Of a stretch of 64,000 nucleotides of DNA, positions 46,498 to 56,247 are shown one piece after another; positions within the stretch are counted from its first letter, which is position 1; each line of letters opens with the position of its first letter. The DNA is from Termitomyces sp. T153. Taxonomy: Eukaryota > Basidiomycota > Agaricomycetes > Agaricales > Lyophyllaceae. The notes below the pieces were generated by a model. That model was given only the letters and a program-made list of their open reading frames with translations, was not told the DNA's origin and did no database searches. Location: positions 248,001-312,000 of the forward strand of contig JACKQL020000046.1 in assembly GCA_018296165.2 (NCBI GenBank). The letters run 5' to 3'. Position numbers and translations under genes: made by a program.

Positions 46498-47075
46498 CTG
46501 CCACCCCCACCATTGTGAAAAAGGACCTCCACCACCCTGCCACCCACGTCAGCATAAAGGCTGGACTGCCAGAAGACCCTGCCCCTCCTGCCAGCTGCAC
46601 CAACAAAAGACCAAAGCCCCGACCACCCTGAACACATGTCAAAGACCTGGAGGTCCACCCCCTTGAACCAGCACAACACATATCTCCACCGCAGGCTGAG
46701 GAAAACCCCTACACCCTGGGTCCAAGACCCTGAGAGTCAAATCCAGCAATGCCACCAAAAAATGCCACAGAACTCCACAGGAAGACTCCCAACACCCCCA
46801 CTGAGCCTTGGAACTCTTCCTACAGTGCTCTGCCCTGCCCTGACAACCCTGGGGCTAGCCAACACAGATGGCATTAGCAGGCTTAACCCCTGCCTCTGGA
46901 TCCACTAGGGATTTAACTCCCACCAGCACCCCTGCATGTTTCACTTACCTCACCCTCACACAAATTAAAGTCTCACTTCACACACCCAGGAACGATGAGG
47001 AAGCATTGGGAAGTACAAAAATATATGATACAAGGCAGAACAGGGCAGCAAACTCAAAGACAACAAGAAGCGGAG
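46498..47075 (+). other. Outer element, 3' end of pol region
   Basis: Mostly degenerate. The stretch near 46866-46950 matches the inner element just after its pol stop (AGATGGCAATAGTGGGC against AGATGGCATTAGCAGGC, and the following 90 bp), which shows that the two elements share the same order here. Confidence 0.6.
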
Positions 47076-49838
47076 CCCAGCCGCCCCCTCACTCTTCCCC
47101 TGGAACCCCCGCCATCCCTACCCCCAAATCAATCTCCATCTGGGCCCGCACCACCACCAAAACCTCCACCAGCCCCAGCAAAGCCTCCCCCACATCCACT
47201 GCCACTTCCCACCATGACCCCAGGGCCACTGCATTACGCCGTCAATGCCCCGCCAGCAACCTCCCCACCCTCGCCATCCCCTGCTGCAACTCCGGAGGCT
47301 GACCCACAGGCATCTGCGCCAACCTGTCTTGGGTTGATGCAAATGCTGCAAACGCGCCATCCAAGAGAACCCGGTGCTCCCACACCCAACCTGGCCCCAA
47401 ACACGATCCATTTAGTAACCAGCGGAGAATTGGGGACAACACTTACAAAGGATCCCCGTGCACCCTGAAGCGGCCTCATTGGCCAGCCAATCCTCCCTCC
47501 GCCTTGCTGCCTCCAACTCCGCCCACAGCAGACCACCCTCCGGCGCCATTTCCCGCTCCTCCGCCTCCTCTGTGGGCTGCACCTCCCACTGCATCAGATG
47601 CTCCCACAAGCCCCATACCCCCGGCACTCGCTCCGGTACCACCTGCACTGAGGTGTTCCACGCCCGCTCCAATGCCTCCTTCTCCACCCATGCCGTGTCT
47701 TGATCCTCCCGTGCCCGTTGAAGCTCCCCCTCCCATGCCGTCAATGCCACTGTTAGCACCTCCACCCACTTGCGAAGGAAGACCTCTGTGATCAAAGGTG
47801 GGGGCTCTGGAGAACTTGATGCCCATTGATGTGCTCCTATGCTGCCTAGTGCCATGCAGGAAACCTAAAAAGAGGACCTAACACTAGTCACTAGATAGGG
47901 TAGCTGGCAGTAGGAAGTTAATAGTTGAGGGCGAATTAGTAACCGTCCCAGAGAACTAGAGCAAAAGTTGAGATGTGGGATGAAGTAGAAAGAAGTCGCT
48001 ATCACTAGCTGAGGTCGCTAGTGACAATAAGGAAAAATGGGTGAAGACAGATAACGTCACTAAGACAAAGCGAACTCATAACGGTGGTGAGGAGAGTAGA
48101 GAGAGGTAGGCGGTAAGGGAAGGATTGAAACCAGGGGACAAACATGAACTAGTCACTAGCCGTAGTTGCAACTAGTCACTAGCCATAGTCGCTAGCATTG
48201 CTAAGTCAAATTAATGCAAATAGGCACCCACAGTTGGTACCAAACTAAGTCAAAGTTGAAGTCAAGGAGGCTTGTCGCTAAGCCGGAGTCAAAGACGAGA
48301 TAAGGGAAAGAAAGGCAAAGTGAAATCTCAAGCTGGTAGGCTTAGAGAGAGCAGCTAGTCGACTCTGAAGGGGGTTCTCTGTTCTTCTGTCTTCTAGTGT
48401 CTATATACAGTCAGTATTTATACATTTCGAAGTATAGTATGTGAAAGTAAACAAATAAGTACTAGCAACAGCGTCTGTCACTGTGCTTATGGTGCATACA
48501 AGGCATCAGTCTGTAACTAAGTGAAAAATCATAGGCGAAGTCTTGGCAACGCCTAATTGCTAATAAAAACCAAAAAGAAATGAGTCCGATGTCAACACCT
48601 GAAGCGTAGACGCTGTTCAAGTATGTGGGTAAGCTCGGCAAACAAAATGATAGTAAAAAGGTATGCGTCTGATAATTTGTCCATATATGGTAGGAGAATG
48701 CCATTTTGTCACCAGGATCGCTAGGGTCACTAATAATCATCGCTAGGGGGGGGTCTAGGTCTTGATGATCTAGGCCCAAGTTCCAGACTCCATGTGATAT
48801 TTCTCGTGCTCAATAAGTCTCGTGGTCGCTAGAGTCTCATGCTTTGGTCCAACCCTTGGGCTCGGTCCCGTGTGCTGAGTGTTGTGACTTGTGTCAAATA
48901 CAAAGTAGTCAGCTGCTGCTAAGTCCGCAATGCCAAAAATGCTGAAAATGGTGCTCAGCAATAACTGGGGCTCATCACCGTCCCAAGGCCACGTCCAGGG
49001 TAGGGGAGTGAATGTGAAACCCCAGAGGACCCACCATCAGCTCGTACCCCCGCGGCCTCTTACTGGGCCCTGCCCCCGATGGCGAGGAAGCTCTCTGCTT
49101 CCCATGGTCTGCTGCCAAGAACGCCCCCTCCCTCCACCCACCCCACGGAGGCCCCACCTGCCCTGCAGACCGCCCCGCACTCACCTCCCCCAACATCTGG
49201 GTCTTCTGCGCCTTGCCCAGCTGACTCTGCACCCAGTCCTCATCCCACCCCTGCTCCGTGGCAATGCATGCCACTCACCACTCCAATGAGATTGAGCCTT
49301 CTTGTGGCTCACGCGACATGGAAGGCAAATGGAAGTGTCATGCTGTGAGCCCACAGAGGGCGCATCAAAGACGCAGGCCTCGCCCCACCGCACACAGAGA
49401 ACACACTGAGAACAACAGATTAGCACATGCAACAAAGGAGAACTCAAAGACTTACTGGGGCCTTGTTTTGGCACCACTCCAGCATCAGGGGGCCCTGAGC
49501 CCGCGCCAATGCCCTTGCAAACTCCTCCGCTGTCACTTCTGCCTGAGGGATTCACTGCAATGGTGGGACCTGCATCCCCTGCCGCCAATTGGGGCACCAC
49601 GGGACAAAATTTGGCCCGCCTAGGACACCCTAGAGAACCCACCACCACAGCAGACAACTCTGCAGAACTCCGTCAGCCACCCCAAAGAAACAGGTCAATG
49701 CTGCTCATGACTCCAGTGTATCGCACCAGCTCAGTGCTGACACTCAAACCCCTCCCCCTTGCTGTTGTACATGATCACCACGTCCACATCTGAAATCAAC
49801 GGGGCAGGGGAAGCAGCTGAATAACTGGGAGGGGACAT
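47076..49838 (-). pseudogene. Antisense Zn2Cys6-like gene of the outer element, interrupted
   Basis: Homologue of the antisense gene at 41934-43629. Exon 1 is 49838-49456 (MSPPSYSAASPAP..., ending AEVTAEEFARA...LEWCQNKAP). Intron 1 is 49406-49455 (GTAAGT...CAG, 50 nt). Exon 2 starts at 49405 with CVLCVRWGEAC, 15 residues, then CLPCRVSHKKA, where the last Cys of the cluster is lost. A block of about 1.1 kb then separates it from the coiled-coil part (VFLRKWVEVLTVALTAWEGEL, resuming near 47855). Intron 2 is 47391-47446. Exon 3 has VLLDGAFAAF and a C-terminus matching the inner copy (WWEVAVDVGEALLG). Stops in exon 1 (two TGA) and exon 3 (one TGA) make it a pseudogene. Confidence 0.75.
47860..48985. 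mobile_element. Unclassified 1.1-kb insertion in the outer antisense gene
   Basis: Unrelated sequence separates two parts of one gene. It is AT-rich compared with its surroundings and crowded with CTAGTGAC/GTCACTAG words (for example 47886, 48018, 48151, 48171). It holds one TATA-like run (CTATATACAGTCAGTATTTA at about 48401). No open frame, clear terminal repeats or target duplication could be fixed by eye, so boundaries are approximate. A solo LTR or a non-autonomous DNA element are both possible. Confidence 0.45.
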
Positions 49839-50055
49839 GACAAAGGATTTGAGGAAGCCCTGGGGTACGTCCAAGGCCTTTTAATTGATTAGGAAGAACC
49901 CCCTGATGAAGTGGCAGCCATGCTTTGACTTTGCCTCCCATGCCGCCATCACTTGCTGCAGATTGATCAATATTACTGGGCTTCAACTCCCATGCCCTGC
50001 CGATCCCCGACCCGCTCCCTGCGTCTTGAGGGTCTCGACGCTGAAGGGGGGGTGA

Positions 50056-51200
50056 TGTCATGACCCATTCCCTGAAGCCCTGTACATTGCCCGACAAACC
50101 CCCGTCCCCCCGGAACCCCCCCCTAACACTTCATCAAACTTCCCCAGCACTCCACGCCTACTCTAGCTAACTCTGACACATTCTCGGCTAACTCCAACGG
50201 CCCCCTGGCCAACTCCGATGTCTTCCTTGCAGCCACTGGTGCTTCCCCTGGACTTCCTGAGCCCCTGGGACCACTCCCCCGCCGTGCCTGACCCCATTAC
50301 ACATCATCAACTTGACACCCTGGCTCCCCCAACTTACCCTGGGGTATCACGACAACCTCAGAACAGACTGCATCACAATTGATCCCATCAACATATCAAT
50401 GCGACCCACCCTCTGGTTGTAACTGACACCTGTTGACTCCGTCGAGCTCCGCCAAGCCCCACCACCACAGCCGACATCCCCAGAGCTCTTCAGTAGTCAG
50501 TATATAAGACATAGAGTAGCTCCTCATACTCTAGTCTTGAGATTAACTACCTACTTACCAGCCTTTCCTGATGTGTTTCTGATTGTTTCTTCTCATGTTT
50601 TGTGTCCTGTGTCTCGTTTTCCCTATTCTCAGTCTCCCAGTCTTATCTTGCCTCTATTCCATTATCTTTTTGTTATCATTCCGCATCTCTGCCTGAATCT
50701 ATTCTTGTTCTTGTCTTGTCTTCATCTCATTTTGTTCAACTCTGCCTCATCTCATTTGATTCCGTCTATTGTGTTCAAGTCCTCTCGACCATAACATCCT
50801 CATGAACTCCGCAGTTAGGATTATGAACCTCCAACACTCTTTACCAACTCCGGACCTTGCCACACGCTCAGCTCCAAACCCCATCAATCCCTGTTGATCC
50901 CCCATCAGAACTCTGGCTCTGCTCCTGTCATCCATGTAGCCTCTGCCTCCTCCACACCTGCAATACTCACACACAGACTTATGCCTGAACCCCGCCAAGC
51001 CCATTCCCCATTTCCACAACTCATCCTCTACTCCTCCAGACCTCCCCAGACTTGCTCAGACCAATCTCCACCAACTATCCTCACAAGTCCCCAATGTTTG
51101 GAACACCTCCAAGTGCCTGGTTGTCAGTGCAAGGAATCATGTCCACCTAGTAAGGACTCGCCCAGTGTAGCTGAGCCCCTGTGGTCAGCAGAACCTGACA
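50056..51200 (+). repeat. 3' LTR of the outer element
   Basis: 1145 bp; pairs with 30498-31641 and is preceded by a purine tract. Followed by the CTTGG duplication. Confidence 0.95.
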
Positions 51201-51205
51201 CTTGG

Positions 51206-51604
51206 GGCCAGCTGTACCACTAGCCTCTTTATCATTCTGGATGGATATGAGCAGGAACTCTGTCCTGCTAGCTCTATTTGTTTGGCTAGAGCAGCCCCAA
51301 ATTTGGAAGACTATGCTGCAGCCAACAACAGAGTTTGCCTAGACCAACTTTTCATGCTGCACTTTAAGTAGTGTACAGCAGTCTTGATACTGTTTTTGTA
51401 GGCTTTTGCCTCCAAAACAAATTCCTCCATGGTATTCACTTTGGGAGGGAGCTTGCCATTGCATATCAATGTAACAAGCATGTCAGAGGTATCCCCTCCA
51501 AAATTTGCTTACAAATTGTGAATTTTTCTCAAAATATGGCTATGTTTTGAGCATAGTCCAGCAGGGCATTGTAAAAGCCCTGCATTCCCTCTTTGATTGC
51601 ATAT
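51206..51604. other. Flank between the outer LTR element and the mariner element
   Basis: Target DNA of the outer insertion, expected to continue 29.1-30.5 kb. On the minus strand a broken frame reads NTMEEFVLEAKAYKNSIKTA, which may be gag-like, but it is too short to assign. Confidence 0.35.
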
Positions 51605-51606
51605 AC

Positions 51607-53200
51607 AGTAGCTTAAAAAACTGTCCCAATGTTTTATACTTTGTGAAATATGACATTGGCATGAAGGATTGGAAGTATTAAAATTCTGCTTAAATCATGT
51701 AAAATACTATGGCATCATGGCTACAAATTGCATTTTAGTTTATGTAATTTAAATCAAAACTGATAGAGTATGGCCATTGTAAAATATTCACTCATTGGGA
51801 CAGTTTTTTGAGCATCTCTAATTTTGGATTTAGTACTTTGTATGTCCTCCATTTGCTTTGATAACTGCTTGAATCCTTCTAGGCACGCTTTCCATCATAC
51901 TTTGGCATACTTCTGCTAGTATTCCATCCCACTCCTTTACAACCATCTCCCACAATTCATGCACACCATGAGGAGGTGTTTCATACTGCCTAAGCTGCTC
52001 CTTGAGCTACTCCCAGAGGTGTTCAATAGGGTCAAGATCAGGGAATTGTGCTGGCCACCAGAGGACATCAAAGTTGTTGTCTTCAAACCACTTGTTAGCC
52101 ACCTTGGAGTTGTGTTTGGAGTCATTGTCCTATTGAAAGTAGCAGGCACCCTCCTCCATCTCCAACTTTTTGAGGCTCTCCTTTGCTCTGTCATCCAAAA
52201 TTTCACAGTACTGCTCTGCAGTCATGATCCCCACCACCTCTACCAGCTTTCCTACCCCATTCCAACCTATACAGCCTCATACCATTAGATTATTCCCTCC
52301 TCCATGTTTCACAGTAGGTGTAGTGGTATGGTTTGAAATGCCTTCTACTCATAGCTTCCACACATACTGCTTCCCATCTGACCCAATCCTGTTAATCTTT
52401 GTCTCATCTGTCCACAACACTCTTTTTCAGTTCTCCACAGTCCAGTTTTAATGCTCTTAAGCCCATTTAAATTGTGGTTGCTGATGTTTAGCTTTGAGCA
52501 TAGGAACCTTCCTCTTTGTAGCAGACCAATACCCCTCCTCCTTCAGCACATTCCAGACAGTCTGAGGAGAGACAGGGTTGGAAATGATGTTGTTGATAAA
52601 CTTGGTGGCCTGAACAGTTGTATCAAGTCTCCCATTTGAGATTTGTCAAACAATAGCCTGGTTATTATGTGGAGTAAGCTTAGCTGGACAGCCTCCAGGT
52701 TGGTTTTCCTTGTCCACCTCCAACTCTCTATTAATGCTCCCAATAGTGGACTTCCCTAGACCACCCAATCTGATACAGAGAATACCCTTGAATAAGGAGA
52801 GAAGCAACAGTAGAGCATTGTGCAGGAGAAGTAGTTCTCATAATGGTAGTTGAAGGTCAAGATGTGGTTCAACCAATTTGAAACACTCCCAAATATAACC
52901 AAACATGGTCACATGACTCTGTTGATATTACCACATGCAACTTACTCTTTATTTCTGACTAAAATAGGGATAAACCTGCAAAGTTGAAGATGCTCAAAAA
53001 ACTGTCCCAATGGGTGAATATTTTAAAATAGCCATTACTCCATCAGTTGTGATTTAAATTACATAAACTACAATGCAATTTGTAGCCATGATGCCATAGT
53101 ATTTTACATGATTTAACCAGAATTTTAAATACTTCCAATCCTTCATGCCAATGTCATATTTCACAAAGTATAAAACATTGGGACAGTTTTTTGAGCCATG
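51607..53200 (-). mobile_element. Tc1/mariner transposon with about 200-bp inverted repeats
   Basis: 1594 bp between TA dinucleotides (51605-51606 and 53201-53202), the standard target duplication. The left 210 bp or so and the right 210 bp or so are inverted copies of each other. Each arm carries two oppositely oriented copies of the 17-mer AAAAAACTGTCCCAATG: 51616-51632 and 51793-51809 on the left, 52996-53012 and 53176-53192 on the right. These are probable transposase-binding sites. The transposase gene lies between the arms on the minus strand. Confidence 0.9.
51830..52841 (-). pseudogene. Tc1-like DD34E transposase, inactivated
   Basis: From ATG 52841 (MRTTSPAQCSTVASLL) to TAA 51830-51832. 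The span is 1012 nt, so at least one frameshift is present, besides several stops. Motifs in order: helix-turn-helix region (PAKLTPHNNQAIV), RVLWTDETKINRIGSDG (first Asp), KHGGGNNLMV, GCIGWNGVGKL, a stop followed by DNDSKH (second Asp), WPAQFPDLDPIEHLW (Glu) and a C-terminus RRIQAVIKANGGHTKY. The set of motifs identifies the Tc1 clade of cut-and-paste transposases. The stops mean it cannot make its own enzyme. Confidence 0.9.
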
Positions 53201-53777
53201 TATCTTGAATCTCATTTATGGTATCACTAAGTGGTACTAATACTTAGCAGTTAAATTTTTGACTTGTTCTTTCTTAAAGTGATGACAATGCTCTATCTAA
53301 TCAAGATTTATCACACATCACTCATTTGTTTCTTCAACTCAATATATCTGATATACAATCATTACTCAGGCTACTTTTCCTATTTCTTTCTCTTTAGTAG
53401 GTGTCAAAAATTTGTCAAGCATGCTCTTTAAAGTGTATGAGTAATAATGGGACAGAAGGTAGAAGAGACTTTAATTCATCAATGATTCTAAATTTTCAAG
53501 TATATCAAAGATGATCTATAGAATGATAATCACTTGGAAAAGTTGGAATATTGAAAACCTAACCAAGTGAGGTTTGGTCAGCATTATGTTTAAAGGAAGG
53601 TTCATTTGACTGAGAGAAATATAATTGAAATCATAGTAAAGACTTACATCTACTGACATTGACAATGACAGGCTTCTCAACACATTGCTTGAAAAAAAAA
53701 AAAGACCAGAGATGACTGGGAAAGTTCCATTTATATGACAATCTTTATCACTTCATTGAAGAACTCTTAGAAATAAC

Positions 53778-53942
53778 ATGAAGGACCCAAGTGGACAAAC
53801 TGAGGTTGAGTATGGATCTCAGCATTGAGTTGACAAAATACAAAGACCTGACCAAACATAGTGAGGTTGGGTCTGGATCTCAGCATTGAATTAGAATATC
53901 AAGGACCTAACCAAACAAAATGAGGTTGGGTCTGGGACTTAA
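53778..53942 (+). repeat. Minisatellite, three diverged units (Helitron 3' region)
   Basis: Units ending near 53820, 53880 and 53940 carry GAGGTTGGGTCTGG and CAGCATTGA, the complement of the units at 13.7 and 15.7 kb. Confidence 0.75.
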
Positions 53943-53945
53943 CAA

Positions 53946-53983
53946 GAGCTACAGGCCCATGCCAAAGGCATGGACTGTAGCTT
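53946..53983 (+). terminator. 3'-terminal hairpin of the Helitron at 53.2 kb
   Basis: AGCTACAG/CTGTAGCT outer stem, CCATGCC/GGCATGG inner stem, AAA loop. The next element's TC begins at 53985. Confidence 0.8.
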
Positions 53984-53984
53984 G

Positions 53985-54922
53985 TCTATGATATATGGGA
54001 CAGCTCCTGGGAAAGTAGCTGTGTTGCTCATATATGCAACAACTTTGGATTGTGCTAACTAAAATTTGTCAGCACTGACCAATGCTGACAAAGATACATA
54101 CTTTTATGGTAATCAAATCTGACTTGGCTGTTTTGCTGCTCTTCAGATACATTTTTTACAAAGAAATACAGTGACTATGCATGAAAAGTGCCAGACTTGA
54201 TATTTTGGGCAATATTTAACTATTTTCAGCCTTACTTATGTGAAGTGTACTGTCTTTGAATGCACCTCCTCTAGAAACCTTTCTAGCTGTTCTTTGGGAA
54301 AGGAACATGTCCCATGCATGTATTTCTTATCAAAAAAAAGTTCAGAACAATGGATTATTAATCAAAAATGGCCAAATAAGTTGTTTTTTTTTGACTCTTA
54401 AAAGCTTTTACTTAATCTTTAGAAAGGAGAATAGTTGCCCTATGTATATATCCCTAGGCAACTATGGTTCCTGAAGGACTTTGAGAGGTTTATGACATAC
54501 AGTATGTTGTGACTATAAATCCAACTTGAATCTGATTGCTGGTAGCTTCTGACTTGGAAGTGTATTCTGTGATATTAGGTGGTACCAACATTGAATTGTA
54601 AAATCAAATAAAGTGAGGTTATACTTGGACTGGAGTGCTGATAGCTGTATGCTAGCTTTCTGATTTCAAGGTGTGTATTCAGACTTGAAAGTGTGTATTC
54701 TTATAGTTTTACAATAATCAGTTCTTATACCTTAGAGTCAACTTATTCCTGATCATTTTCAACTTTTCCTGCTTTCAATGGATATTTGACTATATTATGA
54801 CAGCCTCTGGAAAAGAATGCCAGGTTTAATGTATTATGCTAATGGAACCATTGGTGAAGAGAGCATTGGAGACTGCTTTGAGATGGAAAAAGCTTCATAA
54901 GGCAGTATTATGTAGAATGTGT
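53985..54922 (+). mobile_element. 5' part of a second non-autonomous Helitron (plus strand)
   Basis: Begins TCTATGATATATGGGACAGC and matches the reverse complement of 15638 down to about 14750 (shared words include CATGCATGTATTTCTTATC and GGTGGTACCAACATTGAAT). Identity stops near 54922, so its 3' half is missing. Confidence 0.75.
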
Positions 54923-56247
54923 GTGCATATGTGTGTGTTTTCCTATTATTTTCAAGGCACAGCTGGGGCCTAGCCCTATGTTGTCCCCCACAGTATGTAC
55001 AGGTGTGATTTATGGACACTCCTAAGGTACTCCAGCCCAAAGCCTTTTCAAGCCTGCCAGTTATGCTCCATAGCCATTCTACTACAGTTTGATCCATTCA
55101 GAGTTCATACAGCCCTCACATATGCTCCCATACTATCTGCTGTTAATGTGCCATCCCTACTAATACCCACTTCTACACTCTGCGATGCTTGCCAAGCCAG
55201 CTCACACTCACTCAGCATGGGTCATGACTCCCATCCCTAATCCCAGACCCTACACTTTGTTCAGCACAGTGCTAGGCATGCCACACCTGGATTCTTGACA
55301 TCACTAACCCATTTTCCAGGCCACTTGAAGGCTGGATGACCAGGTGGGGGTCACGCAATACTTTGACAACCAGGCACAAACATGTCTTGACACTTCCCTT
55401 TCTTGAACCTACCCAAGCTATGGCCCAACAGGTTTGACAGGGCTACAGTTTTCACCCCTCCCTATTTGCCACACTGGGGAACCCTTTCCTTTTTTGTTCA
55501 GACACAAGATCAATGGTGACATTGCATCTTTGTGCCCACATGCTAATGGTGTTAGGTAATTCCTGATGGCCTGACCAACAAAGCCTTCCTAAGAGCACAT
55601 GGACGGGCGGTGGTTTCCCAGTGGCATTGAAATGAGGGTCACATGATCTGCAAGTGCAAGGTTGGGGTTTTGACTCTGGCTAAGTGTAATGGTATAACAA
55701 GTTTCTTTCCCAGTTTTTCCTTGGGTAGAATTATTGGCTGCCAGCAGTGTTTTTCAAAGAAATTTCTCTAAAATGGTCTATCCCTTTTCCATCCACAACA
55801 AAAGCAAAAACACACTTCTTAATTTGTTTTGAAAATTTCAACTTCAAGTTTCTATTGGTTATCTATCCGATGAGTATTTGCTTGGGATGAAATTGGCCGT
55901 CGTCAGGACCTCGATAATCTATTAAAATGTACAGTTGCGCATCCTTTTTGTCTAAAAGCTTATGATGATATGCCCAAATTTGGTTTTATCACTGAAAGGG
56001 GTCACTTCTGAGGGAGGGCATACCTCGGTATGTTCTGAGTAGGGCATAACTCAAAACCCATGACAGCTATCCATGTCTTGAGAGAACTTATGCAGAAATT
56101 CTAGTCGACTTGGGACGAGAGAAAAGATCAATCACAATTTGGTGTTGTTATTAGATTTCCGTTCTGTCGGAATCGTATTGCTTAACATTGTCCTCCTGAG
56201 ATTTTACGTACTTATGGTTTATGAAAACTAGGATCTTATTCTGGTAG
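54923..56247. other. Boundary between transposon nest and host gene
   Basis: No gene recognised. Transposon-like vocabulary fades by about 55.8 kb. The last 350 bp or so are probably the promoter and 5' leader of the WDR48-like gene. Confidence 0.5.

Larger units (their letters stand above)
30498..51200 (+). mobile_element. Outer LTR retrotransposon, pol-depleted, with nested insertions
   Basis: LTRs at 30498-31641 and 50056-51200 (about 1144 bp) begin TGTCATGAC and end CCTGACA. Both outer flanks are CTTGG (30493-30497 and 51201-51205), a perfect 5-bp duplication. Inside are a gag remnant, short scraps of pol, an antisense gene relic and a purine tract (GAAGGGGGGGTGA) before the 3' LTR. The inner gypsy (34028-44835), a reversed solo LTR (45329-46492) and an unclassified 1.1-kb block (47.86-48.98 kb) are later insertions. 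Removing them leaves about 8.5 kb including both LTRs. Confidence 0.9.
53203..53984 (+). mobile_element. 3' part of a non-autonomous Helitron (plus strand)
   Basis: Reverse-complement match to 13619-14400 of the middle Helitron, including GTATGAGTAATAATGGGACAG, three minisatellite units and the terminal hairpin. The left side is cut off at the mariner element. The segment 53205-53360 is inverted relative to the copy at 14.4 kb. Confidence 0.75.
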
